Source: an uncultured Oscillospiraceae bacterium (GTDB taxonomy: Bacteria; Bacillota; Clostridia; Oscillospirales; Oscillospiraceae). From it: a stretch of 64,000 nucleotides of DNA. The position numbers and the translations under genes were made by a program. Positions 8,176 through 15,838 of the stretch are shown here, piece by piece (position 1 is the first letter of the stretch; the number at the start of each line of letters is the position of its first letter). The DNA lies in NCBI GenBank assembly GCA_910587395.1, contig CAJULJ010000004.1, positions 1-64,000 of the forward strand, in the 5' to 3' direction. The notes below the pieces were generated by a model, which saw only the letters and a list, made by a program, of their open reading frames with translations, searched no databases and was not told where the DNA came from.

Positions 8176-9336
8176 TTACAGCACATGAGACCGGTCCACT
8201 CCGATGGCGGGACGGCAGCCTGGCTCTCTGGCCAGCAGCTTTTCCGTCAGCGTTTGGCGCACCTGCTCGTCGGACAGGGCCACGTTGTAGGGCACCACCA
8301 CGTCAAATTCCAGCCGTCCGTCTCCGCTCCGGCGGAAATCGTGGAGGGTGGCGGCGGGGTCGATCTCCAGAGCCAGCTCCTCGGCCAGGGCGCGCAGCCG
8401 GTCCGAGCGGGGGTCGCCCCGCTCCACCGGGTCAAGGTGGATGACCGCCTCCAGGCCAAAGCGACGCCGGAGCTCCCGCTCCGCCCGGTCGATGACATCG
8501 TGGAGCTCCACCAGGGAGCCGCCGGCGGGCACCTCGGCGTGGACGGACATCATCCGCCGTCCGGGGCCGTAATCGTGGATGACGAGGTCATGGACCCCTA
8601 AAATCTGCGGGTGGCTGAGGATGAGCCCTTCGATGTCCGCTACCATGGCGGGGTCGGGGGGCGTGCCCAGCAGGGGGTCCAGGGTGTCCCTGGCCGCGCC
8701 CCAGCCGGAGCGCAGGATGAACGCCGCCACCAGCACCCCCAGCCAGCCGTCCAGCTGTACATGGAAGAAATGGGAGATGAACAGCCCCGCCAGCACCACG
8801 GACGTGGCCAGCACGTCGGACCGGGCGTCCGTGCCCGCGGCGCACAGGGCGGAGGAATCGATCCGCCTGCCCAAAGCGGTATAAAACCAGCCCATCCACA
8901 GCTTCACCGCGATGGAAACCAGCAACAGCCCGCCGGCCAGGGGGGTGAGGGCGGTTTCCTCGGGATGAAAAATCTTCTCCAGGGAGCTGCGTCCCAGCTC
9001 GATGCCCACCAGCAGGATGAGCATGGAAACCCCCAGCCCCGCCAGATACTCGATGCGGCCGTGGCCGAAGGGGTGGCGCTCGTCCGCCCGCTGGGAGGCC
9101 AGCTTGAACCCTGCCAAAGTCACCGCTGAACCGGCGGCGTCGGACAGATTGTTGAAGGCGTCGGCGGTGACGGAAATGGCCCCGGTGAGGATGCCGGCGC
9201 ACAGCTTTCCGGCAAACAAGAGGAGGTTCAGGGCCAGCCCGACCCCTCCGGACAGCAGACCGCAGCGCTCCCGAACGGCGGGGGCATTGGTCTGCTCATG
9301 ATTCGGGACAAAACGCCGCAGGATGGCGTCCAGCAT
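8176..9336 (-). CDS. Cation diffusion facilitator family metal efflux protein
   Basis: The 386-residue product has an N-terminal six-helix transporter domain. It shows the family's two metal sites: DAFNNLSDAAGS in the second helix and ARSDVLATS in the fifth. The RHPFGHGRIEY signature lies between them. The cytoplasmic C-terminal domain (about residues 205-300) carries HDLVIHDYGPGRRMMSVHAEVP, the usual ferredoxin-like regulatory fold. A C-terminal extension after residue 300 is present in some family members. Proteins of this family export Zn, Mn, Fe or Cd in exchange for protons; the metal cannot be told here. It stands alone between the two-component operon and the U32 peptidase. Confidence 0.9.
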   Translation of the reverse strand: MLDAILRRFVPNHEQTNAPAVRERCGLLSGGVGLALNLLLFAGKLCAGILTGAISVTADAFNNLSDAAGSAVTLAGFKLASQRADERHPFGHGRIEYLAGLGVSMLILLVGIELGRSSLEKIFHPEETALTPLAGGLLLVSIAVKLWMGWFYTALGRRIDSSALCAAGTDARSDVLATSVVLAGLFISHFFHVQLDGWLGVLVAAFILRSGWGAARDTLDPLLGTPPDPAMVADIEGLILSHPQILGVHDLVIHDYGPGRRMMSVHAEVPAGGSLVELHDVIDRAERELRRRFGLEAVIHLDPVERGDPRSDRLRALAEELALEIDPAATLHDFRRSGDGRLEFDVVVPYNVALSDEQVRQTLTEKLLAREPGCRPAIGVDRSHVL

Positions 9337-9397
9337 GGTGAAGCCCCCCTCTCTGGGATTTCTTTTCCATAGTATGCCCAGTTCAGGGCGAATAGCA

Positions 9398-9426
9398 ATC
9401 TGCCTGGGTGATTGACCCAGGCAGAT
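9398..9426. terminator. Hairpin terminator after the U32 peptidase gene
   Basis: An 11-bp perfect stem (ATCTGCCTGGG with CCCAGGCAGAT, 7-base loop) starts 4 bases after the stop of the minus-strand peptidase gene. The T-run GTTTTTA lies on the plus-strand side, so as an intrinsic terminator it is stronger in that direction. On the minus strand it may act mainly as an RNA 3' end. Confidence 0.55.
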
Positions 9427-9430
9427 GTTT

Positions 9431-10645
9431 TTATGAGCTGGGCCGGCAGGCCCTGACGATGGACAGCGGAGGCACGGCCCGGGGCAGCTTCATGCGAAAC
9501 AGCATCTGAGGGCGCCGGGGCTGCGTCAGATGAAAGCCGTCCATATCCCGCATCATGGGGGCGGTCATGGGAAAGGCGGGCACGTCGGGGCCCACCACCT
9601 CCACCTCATCCCCGGCGGCGAACTTGTTGCGCAGGGAGAGGGTGGCGTTTCCGGCCGCGTCGCAGGCGGTGACGACGGCCAGCACCTGCCAGTCCCGGAC
9701 ATACCGGGCGGAGTCGGTGTACTGCCCCGGCTGCCCGAACCAGAAGCCGGTGGAGTAGTGCCGGTGGCTCACCTTGTCCACCTCGGCCCTCCAAACGGGG
9801 TCCACGGGGCCGCCGCCCGCCGCCGCGTCCACGGCGTGGCGGTAGGCGGCGGTGGTCATGGCGGCGTAGTAGGCGCTTTTGGCCCGTCCCTCGATTTTCA
9901 GGGAGTCCACTCCGGCGGCCACAAGCTCCGGGATGTGGTCGATCATGCACATGTCCCGGCTGTTCATGATAAAGGTCTCGCCGTTCTCCTCAAACACGGG
10001 GAAGTATTCCCCCGGGCGCTTTTCCTCCATCAGAGCGTACTGGTAGCGGCAGGGCTGGGCGCAGGCCCCCCGGGAGGCGTCCCGCCCGGTCATATAGTTG
10101 CTGAGCAGGCACCGCCCCGACCAGCTGACGCACATGGCGCCGTGAACGAAGCACTCCACCTCCAGCCCCCTGGGGGCCTTGGCCTTCAGCTCCGCCACCT
10201 CGTCCAGGGAGAGCTCCCGGGCCAGGATCACCCGGCTTGCCCCCAGCTCGTGCCAGACGCGGGCCGTCTCGTAATTGGTGATGCCCGCCTGGGTGGACAT
10301 GTGCACCTGGACATGGGGCGCACGGCGCCTGCACAGGTCCAGCACGTCGGGGCCGGCGGCAATCACAGCGTCCACACCGATGGAGTCCAGATACTCCAGG
10401 TATTCGGGGAGCTCGGATACCTCGTGATTCCGGGCTAGGGTGTTGCAGGTCACATGGACCCGCGCGCCTTTGGCGTGGGCGGCGGCCACGGCATCCCGCA
10501 GGCCGTCCCGGTCAAAATTCCCGGCAAAGGCCCGCATCCCGAAGGCGTTCCCGGCCAGATACACCGCGTCCGCCCCGTAGGCCAGGGCCATCTCCAGCCG
10601 CTCCCGGTCTCCGGCGGGGGAGAGAACCTCCGGCTTAGCCGCCAT
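9431..10645 (-). CDS. Peptidase U32 family protein (tRNA hydroxylation TrhP type)
   Basis: The 404-residue product starts with the conserved LSPAGDRERLEMALAYGADAVYL barrel strand of family U32. It carries the signature LEVECFVHGAMCVSWSGRCLLSN, followed by the Cys-rich GACAQPCRYQY. Four cysteines in this region fit the Fe-S/prephenate-dependent RNA-modifying members (TrhP/RlhA) better than true proteases. TrhP hydroxylates uridine 34 of certain tRNAs. The ATG at 10645 lies inside the 3' end of mltG (11-bp overlap), so the two are co-translated; the mltG-U32 pairing is common in Firmicutes. The specific function is inferred. Confidence 0.85.
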   Translation of the reverse strand: MAAKPEVLSPAGDRERLEMALAYGADAVYLAGNAFGMRAFAGNFDRDGLRDAVAAAHAKGARVHVTCNTLARNHEVSELPEYLEYLDSIGVDAVIAAGPDVLDLCRRRAPHVQVHMSTQAGITNYETARVWHELGASRVILARELSLDEVAELKAKAPRGLEVECFVHGAMCVSWSGRCLLSNYMTGRDASRGACAQPCRYQYALMEEKRPGEYFPVFEENGETFIMNSRDMCMIDHIPELVAAGVDSLKIEGRAKSAYYAAMTTAAYRHAVDAAAGGGPVDPVWRAEVDKVSHRHYSTGFWFGQPGQYTDSARYVRDWQVLAVVTACDAAGNATLSLRNKFAAGDEVEVVGPDVPAFPMTAPMMRDMDGFHLTQPRRPQMLFRMKLPRAVPPLSIVRACRPSS

Positions 10646-11879
10646 TGCTCTGGTAGCGCTGGACCAGCGCGTCGTGCTCGGCGTAGGTGCGGGTGAACTC
10701 GTGTTCCTTGGTTTCGGGGTTGAGCACGTAGTAATAGTAGTTGGTGCTGTCCGGATTCATGGCGGCCAGCAGCGACTGCATGCCGGGGTTGGAGATGGGT
10801 CCTGCGGGCAGGCCCTGGTACAGATAGGTGTTGTAGGGGGACTCGATCTCCCGGTCGGCCAGAGTGGGCACTTTTCCGCCGTTGATATACACCAGGGTGG
10901 CGTCGATCTGGAGGTAGCCCACGGTCTCGGCGCCGGGGTTGGTCAGGCGGTTGTAGATGACGGAGGAGATGGTCTTGTAGTCCTTGCCGTCGGTCTCCTT
11001 CTCGATCATGGAGGCGATGATGACGATGTCGTGGAGGGAATATTGAGCCTCCTCTCCGGTGTAGCTGGCCATATACTCGTCCATTTTGGAGTCAAAGTTC
11101 ACCAGCATCTTGTTGATGACATACTTGGGATTCTCGCCCATCTCAAAGGTATAGGTGTCGGGAAAGAGATAGCCCTCCAGCCGGTGATAGTCCCCCAGGG
11201 GGCGGTCCTGGAGCCAGTCGAAGGCGTAATCCCAGTTGGCGGCCATATCCTGGAGCCGTTCCACCGAGCACACGCCCCGATCATCCAGCAAAGCGAATAT
11301 CTGGTCGATGGTAAGGCCCTCCTGAATGGTGACGTCCGTGGTCAGCCGGGTGGCGGAGGAGGAGCCCATGCTGGACACCAGGGCGTGATAGTCCATCTCG
11401 GTGGTCAGCTTGTATCTGCCTGGGGCGATTTTGTCCTGGGCGTGGGAGAACTGGGCGTAGAGCTTGAACAGGAACTTGTACTGAATCAGCCCCGCCTCCT
11501 CCAGCTGGTCCACCACGGTGTTGAAGTCGGTGTCGTCGTCGATGGTGATCTCGATGGAGAGGGGCTCCTTATTGAGGCCCAGCAGGTCGCAGGCCCACAC
11601 CCAGCCCACCGTGGACAGGATGGCGGAGCAGGCGATCACCAGCAGAACGTACAGGAAAGCCCCCGCCACCTTGGACACGGCGGTGCGGCGCCGTTTGGTG
11701 GCCCGCCGTGTCTGAGACTGGGAGGGTTCCCGCTGGGGCTGGCGCTGACCCTGCTGAGACGGGGGGTAATGGAGCTGGCGCTGGCTGCGCTGGGGCTGGG
11801 AGGAGCCGTGCTGGGGCTGAGACAGCCTCCGGCCGGGCTGAGACGGACCGCGTCCGGTGGGGCGGCGCTCATCTGGCAT
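10635..11879 (-). CDS. mltG: Endolytic murein transglycosylase MltG (YceG family)
   Basis: The 414-residue product starts at ATG 11879, chosen because AAAGGAG lies 9 bases upstream. The first 75 residues are a Gln/Pro/Arg-rich disordered cytoplasmic tail with repeats of the type SQPQ. One transmembrane helix follows (about 80-102), then the LysM-like N-domain and the catalytic YceG domain with IIASMIEKETDG (catalytic Glu), SVIYNRL and LPAGPISNPG. MltG cleaves nascent glycan strands and sets peptidoglycan chain length. The long polar N-terminal tail is unusual in amount of Gln but typical of related Clostridia. Confidence 0.93.
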   Translation of the reverse strand: MPDERRPTGRGPSQPGRRLSQPQHGSSQPQRSQRQLHYPPSQQGQRQPQREPSQSQTRRATKRRRTAVSKVAGAFLYVLLVIACSAILSTVGWVWACDLLGLNKEPLSIEITIDDDTDFNTVVDQLEEAGLIQYKFLFKLYAQFSHAQDKIAPGRYKLTTEMDYHALVSSMGSSSATRLTTDVTIQEGLTIDQIFALLDDRGVCSVERLQDMAANWDYAFDWLQDRPLGDYHRLEGYLFPDTYTFEMGENPKYVINKMLVNFDSKMDEYMASYTGEEAQYSLHDIVIIASMIEKETDGKDYKTISSVIYNRLTNPGAETVGYLQIDATLVYINGGKVPTLADREIESPYNTYLYQGLPAGPISNPGMQSLLAAMNPDSTNYYYYVLNPETKEHEFTRTYAEHDALVQRYQSNGG

Positions 11880-11973
11880 ATGATTCACTCCTTTGGCATT
11901 CGGGCAGAAGCCCGAGACGGGTGGGAACCAATTTTCCGGTCCCCACATAGTATGACGCAGAAACGGCAAGAAA

Positions 11974-12060
11974 GCCGGCCACAAGGCCGGAGAGCCACGG
12001 GGCTCGGCTCCGGCGCCGCAGGTTTCCTCTCTGCGGCGTCCGAGCCGGTCTCTGTGACCG
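11974..12060 (+). promoter_or_regulatory. Structured leader upstream of the Cys-rich miniprotein gene (class unknown)
   Basis: Three helices follow one another. A 6-bp stem CCGGCC/GGCCGG has an ACAA loop (11975-11990). A 17-bp nearly perfect stem has arms 12005-12021 and 12031-12047. A 5-bp stem CGGTC/GACCG lies at 12046-12060. A conserved-looking AGAGCCACGGGGCT linker joins the first two. The order vaguely recalls class I cyclic-di-GMP aptamers, but the GCAAAGCC core is absent, so I leave it unclassified. It sits 27 bp before a GAGGTG-ATG start. Confidence 0.4.
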
Positions 12061-12087
12061 GGACATCAAATGTGAGGTGACTAAATC

Positions 12088-12300
12088 ATGTGTTGTGGTA
12101 ACAATGGTGGTTTCGGTGGGGGCTGCTGGTGGATCATCATCCTGATCCTCATTCTGTGCTGCTGCTGCGGCGGCGGCGGGAACAGCTGGGGCGGCAACAA
12201 CTGTTGCTGCTGCTGCTGCAACGGCGGCAACAACTGCGGCTGCGGCGGCAACAACTGCGGCTGCAACAACGGCTGCGGCTGCAACGACGGCTGCTGCTGA
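12088..12300 (+). CDS. Cysteine/glycine/asparagine-rich miniprotein with one hydrophobic helix
   Basis: The 70-residue product has a Gly-rich head (CCGNNGGFGGGC), a short hydrophobic stretch (WWIIILILIL, about residues 14-23), and a tail made almost only of Cys, Gly and Asn in CNNGCGC-like units, with more than 20 cysteines. The layout of a Gly-rich patch plus tiny membrane helix resembles YjcZ/tiny-TM sporulation proteins, and the tail resembles spore-coat or metal-binding Cys-rich proteins. No enzymatic motif is present. The start has a modest GAGGTG site. The low-complexity codons (tgc/ggc/aac) raise the chance of artefact, but the start, hydrophobic core and leader support a real gene. 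Confidence 0.6.
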   Translation: MCCGNNGGFGGGCWWIIILILILCCCCGGGGNSWGGNNCCCCCCNGGNNCGCGGNNCGCNNGCGCNDGCC

Positions 12301-12372
12301 GCAGAGACGCGGGGAAGCGGTCGGCGCATGAATCGCGGCGAAAGCGACCGAGCGTCCTGACCGCTTCGCAGC

Positions 12373-12504
12373 GTGGCAATGTCGGAGCAGGTTTCATATC
12401 CCTTGTTTCCGCCTGACGGCGAAAACTTGCTCATTGCACTGCTCCGGCGTTCTCCACAAGGCCCAAATACGGCCTTGCGGGGTTTGAAACAGCAACGTAC
12501 CCAC
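12373..12504 (+). ncRNA. Possible 6S-like RNA next to the 5-formyl-THF cyclo-ligase gene
   Basis: The ends of this 130-base gene-free stretch pair over a long interrupted stem: GTGG with CCAC, ATGT with ACGT, GC with GC, and GTTTCA with TGAAAC. The centre is a large bubble with a small hairpin on its 3' side (CAAGGCC/GGCCTTG) and an apical region. This rod, with TTTCATA on the 5' side and a 3'-bubble hairpin, matches the 6S RNA plan, and ssrS adjoins the cyclo-ligase gene in many bacteria. Strand and ends are uncertain and no promoter is seen. A further 9-bp stem GAAGCGGTC/GACCGCTTC (12314-12367) lies just upstream. Confidence 0.35.
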
Positions 12505-12505
12505 A

Positions 12506-12529
12506 GGGCGGAGGGGAGACCCTCCGCCC
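12506..12529. terminator. Hairpin at the end of the 5-formyl-THF cyclo-ligase gene
   Basis: A perfect 10-bp stem GGGCGGAGGG/CCCTCCGCCC with a GAGA loop lies 2 bp after the minus-strand gene's stop. The plus-strand tail is CCTTATTCTT; no T-run follows on the minus strand. It may end either the minus operon or the plus-strand RNA. Confidence 0.5.
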
Positions 12530-12531
12530 CC

Positions 12532-13059
12532 TTATTCTTCGATGAGGACAAGCTTCACCGGCACGTCAAATTCCTCCCGCGGCATATGCTCCACCAGCCG
12601 CCCGGGACGGCACACGCACACGGTAAGGCCGGGGAAGTCCGTCAGCCAGCGGTCGTAGTACCCTCCGCCCCAGCCAAGGCGGTAGCCCTCCCGGTCCACC
12701 ATCAGGTGGGGGACGAGAATGACGGCAATCTCGTCCTTGCCGATGAGGGGGCAGGAGCTGTCCGGCTCCGGAATGCCGAAACGGTTGGGAACCAGCTGGT
12801 CGATGTCCAGCACCTGCCGGGCCTCCATGCCCCGGTGGGGCAGGACCACGGGCAGGGCCACCCGCTTGCCCCGCTCCAGCAGGGCGCGGATGAGGGGGAC
12901 GGTGTCCGGCTCCCGCCCGGTGCCGTAGAACACCATCACGACGTCCGCCTCCTTCACCTGGGGCAGGGCCAGAAAGCGCTCAAAGAGCGCTCCCGCCTCC
13001 ACCTGGGGCAGGCCGGCGGCATGGCGGCGCAGCTCCGCCTTGCGTTCCTGGACCGTCAT
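12532..13059 (-). CDS. fau: 5-formyltetrahydrofolate cyclo-ligase
   Basis: The 175-residue product is of normal length. It has the N-terminal VQERKAELRRHA helix, the ATP-binding RFGIPEPD stretch and the C-terminal signature YRLGWGGGYYDRWL. The enzyme converts 5-formyl-THF to 5,10-methenyl-THF using ATP, returning a dead-end folate to the one-carbon pool. The start ATG 13059 overlaps the stop of the upstream DJ-1 gene (ATGA), so the two are coupled. A longer frame upstream is the antisense of the DJ-1 coding sequence and was discarded. Confidence 0.93.
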   Translation of the reverse strand: MTVQERKAELRRHAAGLPQVEAGALFERFLALPQVKEADVVMVFYGTGREPDTVPLIRALLERGKRVALPVVLPHRGMEARQVLDIDQLVPNRFGIPEPDSSCPLIGKDEIAVILVPHLMVDREGYRLGWGGGYYDRWLTDFPGLTVCVCRPGRLVEHMPREEFDVPVKLVLIEE

Positions 13060-13613
13060 AGACCGTATTGCAGCCCGGCGCGGACCACACCGGAGGCTCC
13101 GGCGCCCGCCAGCGCCTCCACCAGGGCCAGACCGAAATCGAAAGCGGACCCAGGGCCCCGGCCGGTGATCAGTCTGCCCTCGGTGACGGTGGACCGGTCC
13201 ATTTGGGGGACCGCCCCGGCCTGAGACAGCTCGTCCTCCAAACCGGGATAGCACACGCAGGGAGCGCCCTTGGGCAGCAGGCCTGCTCTTGCCAGCAGAG
13301 TGGGGGCGGCGCAGATGGCGGCCAGCCAATACTCATCGCCGGAAGCTGCCTGACGGATCAGGGTCATGGCCTCCTTGCTGCCTTCCATGGAGGCCACGCC
13401 CCCCATGCCGCCGGGGAGGACCACCATGTCGCCCGCCTTCAGCGCGGCCCGCTCCACAGGCAGGTCGGCCTGGACGGTGATGCCGTGGGAACCGGTGACG
13501 GCAGGCGCGCCGATGCCCGTCAGGGTAACGGGGATGTCCGCCCGGCGCAGCACGTCGGCGGTGACCAGGGCCTCGGCCTCCTCGAAGCCCGCGCCCAGCA
13601 GGATATAGACCAT
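13056..13613 (-). CDS. DJ-1/PfpI family protein
   Basis: The 185-residue product starts at ATG 13613 behind AAAGG. The DJ-1 fold is clear: the conserved glutamate in LGAGFEEAEA, the VVLPGGMGGV strand, and the nucleophile elbow AAICAAPTLLARAG with catalytic Cys. Clostridial members of this clade sit with folate and cell-wall genes and are annotated as ThiJ-like or deglycase/glyoxalase proteins; the substrate is not known. It is the first gene of a two-gene unit with the cyclo-ligase. Confidence 0.9.
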   Translation of the reverse strand: MVYILLGAGFEEAEALVTADVLRRADIPVTLTGIGAPAVTGSHGITVQADLPVERAALKAGDMVVLPGGMGGVASMEGSKEAMTLIRQAASGDEYWLAAICAAPTLLARAGLLPKGAPCVCYPGLEDELSQAGAVPQMDRSTVTEGRLITGRGPGSAFDFGLALVEALAGAGASGVVRAGLQYGL

Positions 13614-13649
13614 AGAGCATCTACCTTTCATTGATATTATCATGTAAAT

Positions 13650-14372
13650 TTATTTTTCTGTGATCCTCGCCCTCACGGCGGACACCAGGAACACAGGCAG
13701 CTTTGCCATCCGCCCGATGCGGGAGGGCTCCTTCATCAGCCGGTACAGCCACTCCAGCCCCAACCTTTGAAACCTCTCCGGGGCGCGTTCCACCTTGCCC
13801 GCGAACACGTCCAGGGAACCGCCCAGGCCGATGTACAGCCTTGCCCCGGCGGCCTCGCCGTTGGCGGCGATCCACTTCTCCTGCTTGGGAAAGCCCAGGC
13901 AGACGAACACGATATCGGCCCGCGCCGCCCGGATGGCCTCAATTACCGGGCCGTCCTCCTTAAAATAGCCGTCGTGGGCGCCGCACACCACCAAGCCGGG
14001 GTAAGCTGCCTGGAGGTTGACCGCAGCCTGCTGCGCCACGCCGGGGGCCGCACCCAGCAGGAACAGGCGCTTGCCCGTCCCGGCCACCCGGCCCAGCAAG
14101 GCGGAGGCGAAGTCGATGCCCGGCACCCGGCCCTTCAGCGGCCGGCCCAGAATCCTGGCGGCATAGATGATCCCCACGCCGTCGGGGATGACTAAATCCG
14201 CACGGGACAGGATTTCTGAGAACTCTGGGTCCTTGCTGGCCCGCTGGACGATCTCCGGGTTGGGGGTGACCACCAGATGAGAACCCTCCTGCTCCAACAG
14301 CTCCAGCCCCCGTTCCACCGCCTCGTCCATGGTGACGTTGTCAAAGGCCACGCCCAGCACATCCACCCGCAT
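13650..14372 (-). CDS. WecG/TagA/CpsF-family glycosyltransferase
   Basis: The 240-residue product carries the family markers: VVTPNPEIVQRA, the catalytic-site region LVIPDGVGIIYAAR, FLLGAAPGV, and VFVCLGFPKQEKWI, ending with the short amphipathic tail that binds membrane lipid-sugar acceptors. Members add N-acetylmannosamine or a similar sugar to a lipid-linked GlcNAc, as TagA does in teichoic-acid linkage synthesis. A GAGGAGGG site precedes the ATG. It stands upstream of the DJ-1 gene, probably read together with it (36-bp gap). The acceptor is not evident. Confidence 0.9.
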   Translation of the reverse strand: MRVDVLGVAFDNVTMDEAVERGLELLEQEGSHLVVTPNPEIVQRASKDPEFSEILSRADLVIPDGVGIIYAARILGRPLKGRVPGIDFASALLGRVAGTGKRLFLLGAAPGVAQQAAVNLQAAYPGLVVCGAHDGYFKEDGPVIEAIRAARADIVFVCLGFPKQEKWIAANGEAAGARLYIGLGGSLDVFAGKVERAPERFQRLGLEWLYRLMKEPSRIGRMAKLPVFLVSAVRARITEK

Positions 14373-14540
14373 GGCGCATCCCTCCTCTTTCGCATGCCAG
14401 ATCCATTTTCTTTTGGCATTTTAGCACAATCCTGGAAAAAAGTCCACCCATGGCGGGAAGTATTTACAGTGCGTTCATCCTCCTTTGGCGGAACCGCTTG
14501 AAAAAGAGGTCGAATTCTTGGAAGTTCGTACATTTTGCCC

Positions 14541-14569
14541 TTGACAGCAACGCTCTAAAGCGTTATACT
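14541..14569 (+). promoter_or_regulatory. Sigma-A promoter of the TrpXYZ-like ABC transporter
   Basis: Perfect -35 TTGACA (14541-14546) and -10 TATACT (14564-14569) are separated by 17 bp. Transcription would begin near 14576, leaving an 80-base leader. Confidence 0.85.
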
Positions 14570-14576
14570 AACGGAA

Positions 14577-14627
14577 ATGAGCTGAAAGGCTCATTCCTTT
14601 GTGCCCAGGCACTTTGACGGCACAAAG
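14577..14627 (+). promoter_or_regulatory. Two-hairpin 5' leader of the ABC transporter transcript
   Basis: Starting at the predicted transcription start are a 6-bp stem ATGAGC/GCTCAT (14577-14594) and a perfect 9-bp stem CTTTGTGCC/GGCACAAAG (14597-14627). Neither is followed by a T-run, so they may stabilise the mRNA or bind a regulator. It does not look like a T-box. Confidence 0.4.
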
Positions 14628-14656
14628 CGATAAAGCAAATTTTGGAGGAATACAGA

Positions 14657-15727
14657 ATGAAAAAGACGTCTAAGCTGCTTGCGCTGCTGCTGGCGCTGGT
14701 CATGGCCCTGTCCCTGGTCGCCTGCTCCAATAACGGTCCCTTTGCGGACCCAGACTCCGGCAGCAGCGACCCCGCCGAGTCCAAGACCGCCGAGAGCAAC
14801 CAGCCCAGCCAGGCCCCCGCCGAGAGCAGCGATCCCGCTTCCGGTGAGAAGTACGTGGTGGGCATTTGCCAGCTTCTGCCCCACACCGCCCTGAACGCCG
14901 CCACCGAGGGCTTCAAGGACGCCCTGAAGGAAGAGTTCGGCGACAACGTGGAGATCAAGGAAGGCAACGCCGGCGGCGACCCCGCCAACTGCACCACCAT
15001 CATCGACGGCTACGTGGCCGACGGCGTGAACCTGATCCTGGCCAACGCCACGCCCTCCCTCACTGCCGCCGCCTCCGCCACCGACACCATCCCCATCCTG
15101 GGCACCGCCGTCACCAACTACGGCATCGCCCTGAACCTGGACACCACCGAGGACAAGGTGCTGGGCGGCAACATCTCCGGAACCTCCGACTTGGCCCCGC
15201 TGGACCAGCAGGCGGCTATGATCCAGGAGCTGTTCCCCGAGGCCACCAACGTGGGCCTGCTCTACTGCACCGCTGAGCCCAACTCGGTCTATCAGATTGA
15301 AACCATCCAGGGCTTCCTGGAGAACATGGGCTACACCTGCACCCGCTACGGCTTCAATGACGTGAACGATCTGGCCGCCGTGACCCAGACCGCCGCAGAC
15401 AACTCCGACGTCATCTATATCCCCACCGACAACACTGCGGCGGACAATACCTCCACCATCGCCGACGTGGTGATCCCCGCCAAGGTGCCCGTGATCTGCG
15501 GCGAGGAGGGCATCTGCGGCGGATGCGGCGTGGCCACCCTGTCCATCAGCTACTATGAGATCGGCCACATCGCCGGCGAGATGGCCGCGCAGATTCTGAA
15601 GGGCGAGAAGAGCGTGTCCGAGATGCCCATCGGCTTCGATACCACCTTGGACAAGAAGTACAACGCCTCCATCTGCGAGCAACTGGGCCTGACCATGCCC
15701 GCCGACTACGTGGCCATCGAGGGCTGA
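14657..15727 (+). CDS. ABC transporter substrate-binding lipoprotein (TrpX-like, PF04392 family)
   Basis: The 356-residue product starts at ATG 14657, placed by GGAGG 8 bases upstream. A lipoprotein signal (residues 1-22) ends with SLVAC. A Ser/Pro/Glu linker to about residue 65 leads into the binding domain, which begins YVVGICQLLPHTALNAATEGFKD and has the two-lobed layout of the PF04392 family (AVTNYG, YIPTDNTAAD, GVATLSISYYEIGHIAGEMA). Relatives bind tryptophan, tyrosine or other small amino-acid-like ligands. It is followed by its permease and ATPase. A terminator after this gene probably lowers their level relative to the binding protein. Confidence 0.9.
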   Translation: MKKTSKLLALLLALVMALSLVACSNNGPFADPDSGSSDPAESKTAESNQPSQAPAESSDPASGEKYVVGICQLLPHTALNAATEGFKDALKEEFGDNVEIKEGNAGGDPANCTTIIDGYVADGVNLILANATPSLTAAASATDTIPILGTAVTNYGIALNLDTTEDKVLGGNISGTSDLAPLDQQAAMIQELFPEATNVGLLYCTAEPNSVYQIETIQGFLENMGYTCTRYGFNDVNDLAAVTQTAADNSDVIYIPTDNTAADNTSTIADVVIPAKVPVICGEEGICGGCGVATLSISYYEIGHIAGEMAAQILKGEKSVSEMPIGFDTTLDKKYNASICEQLGLTMPADYVAIEG

Positions 15728-15746
15728 TTCAAAAAATAACGCTGAG

Positions 15747-15783
15747 AAACCGCGGGAAAGCGATTTCCTTTCCCGCGGTTTTT
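15747..15783 (+). terminator. Intra-operon terminator after the binding-protein gene
   Basis: A perfect 14-bp stem (arms 15747-15760 and 15768-15781) is followed by a short T-run. Partial read-through would give excess binding protein over the membrane components. Confidence 0.8.
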
Positions 15784-15838
15784 GGCGTAACGGCCGCCAT
15801 ACGTTTGCCGTGCCATCATCTACATTGGAGGAATGAGT

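Noticed and set aside
11974..12060. Class I cyclic-di-GMP riboswitch
   Set aside because: Helix order is loosely similar, but the conserved GCAAAGCC core and tetraloop/receptor pair are missing.
12129..12416. Other-frame reading of the Cys-rich gene as a Leu/Gln/Arg repeat protein
   Set aside because: It arises from frame-shifting the tgc/ggc repeats; the Cys-rich frame has the better start and a hydrophobic helix.
14577..14627. T-box or tryptophan riboswitch ahead of the TrpX-like transporter
   Set aside because: No T-box consensus, specifier loop or antiterminator/terminator pair is visible; only two simple hairpins.
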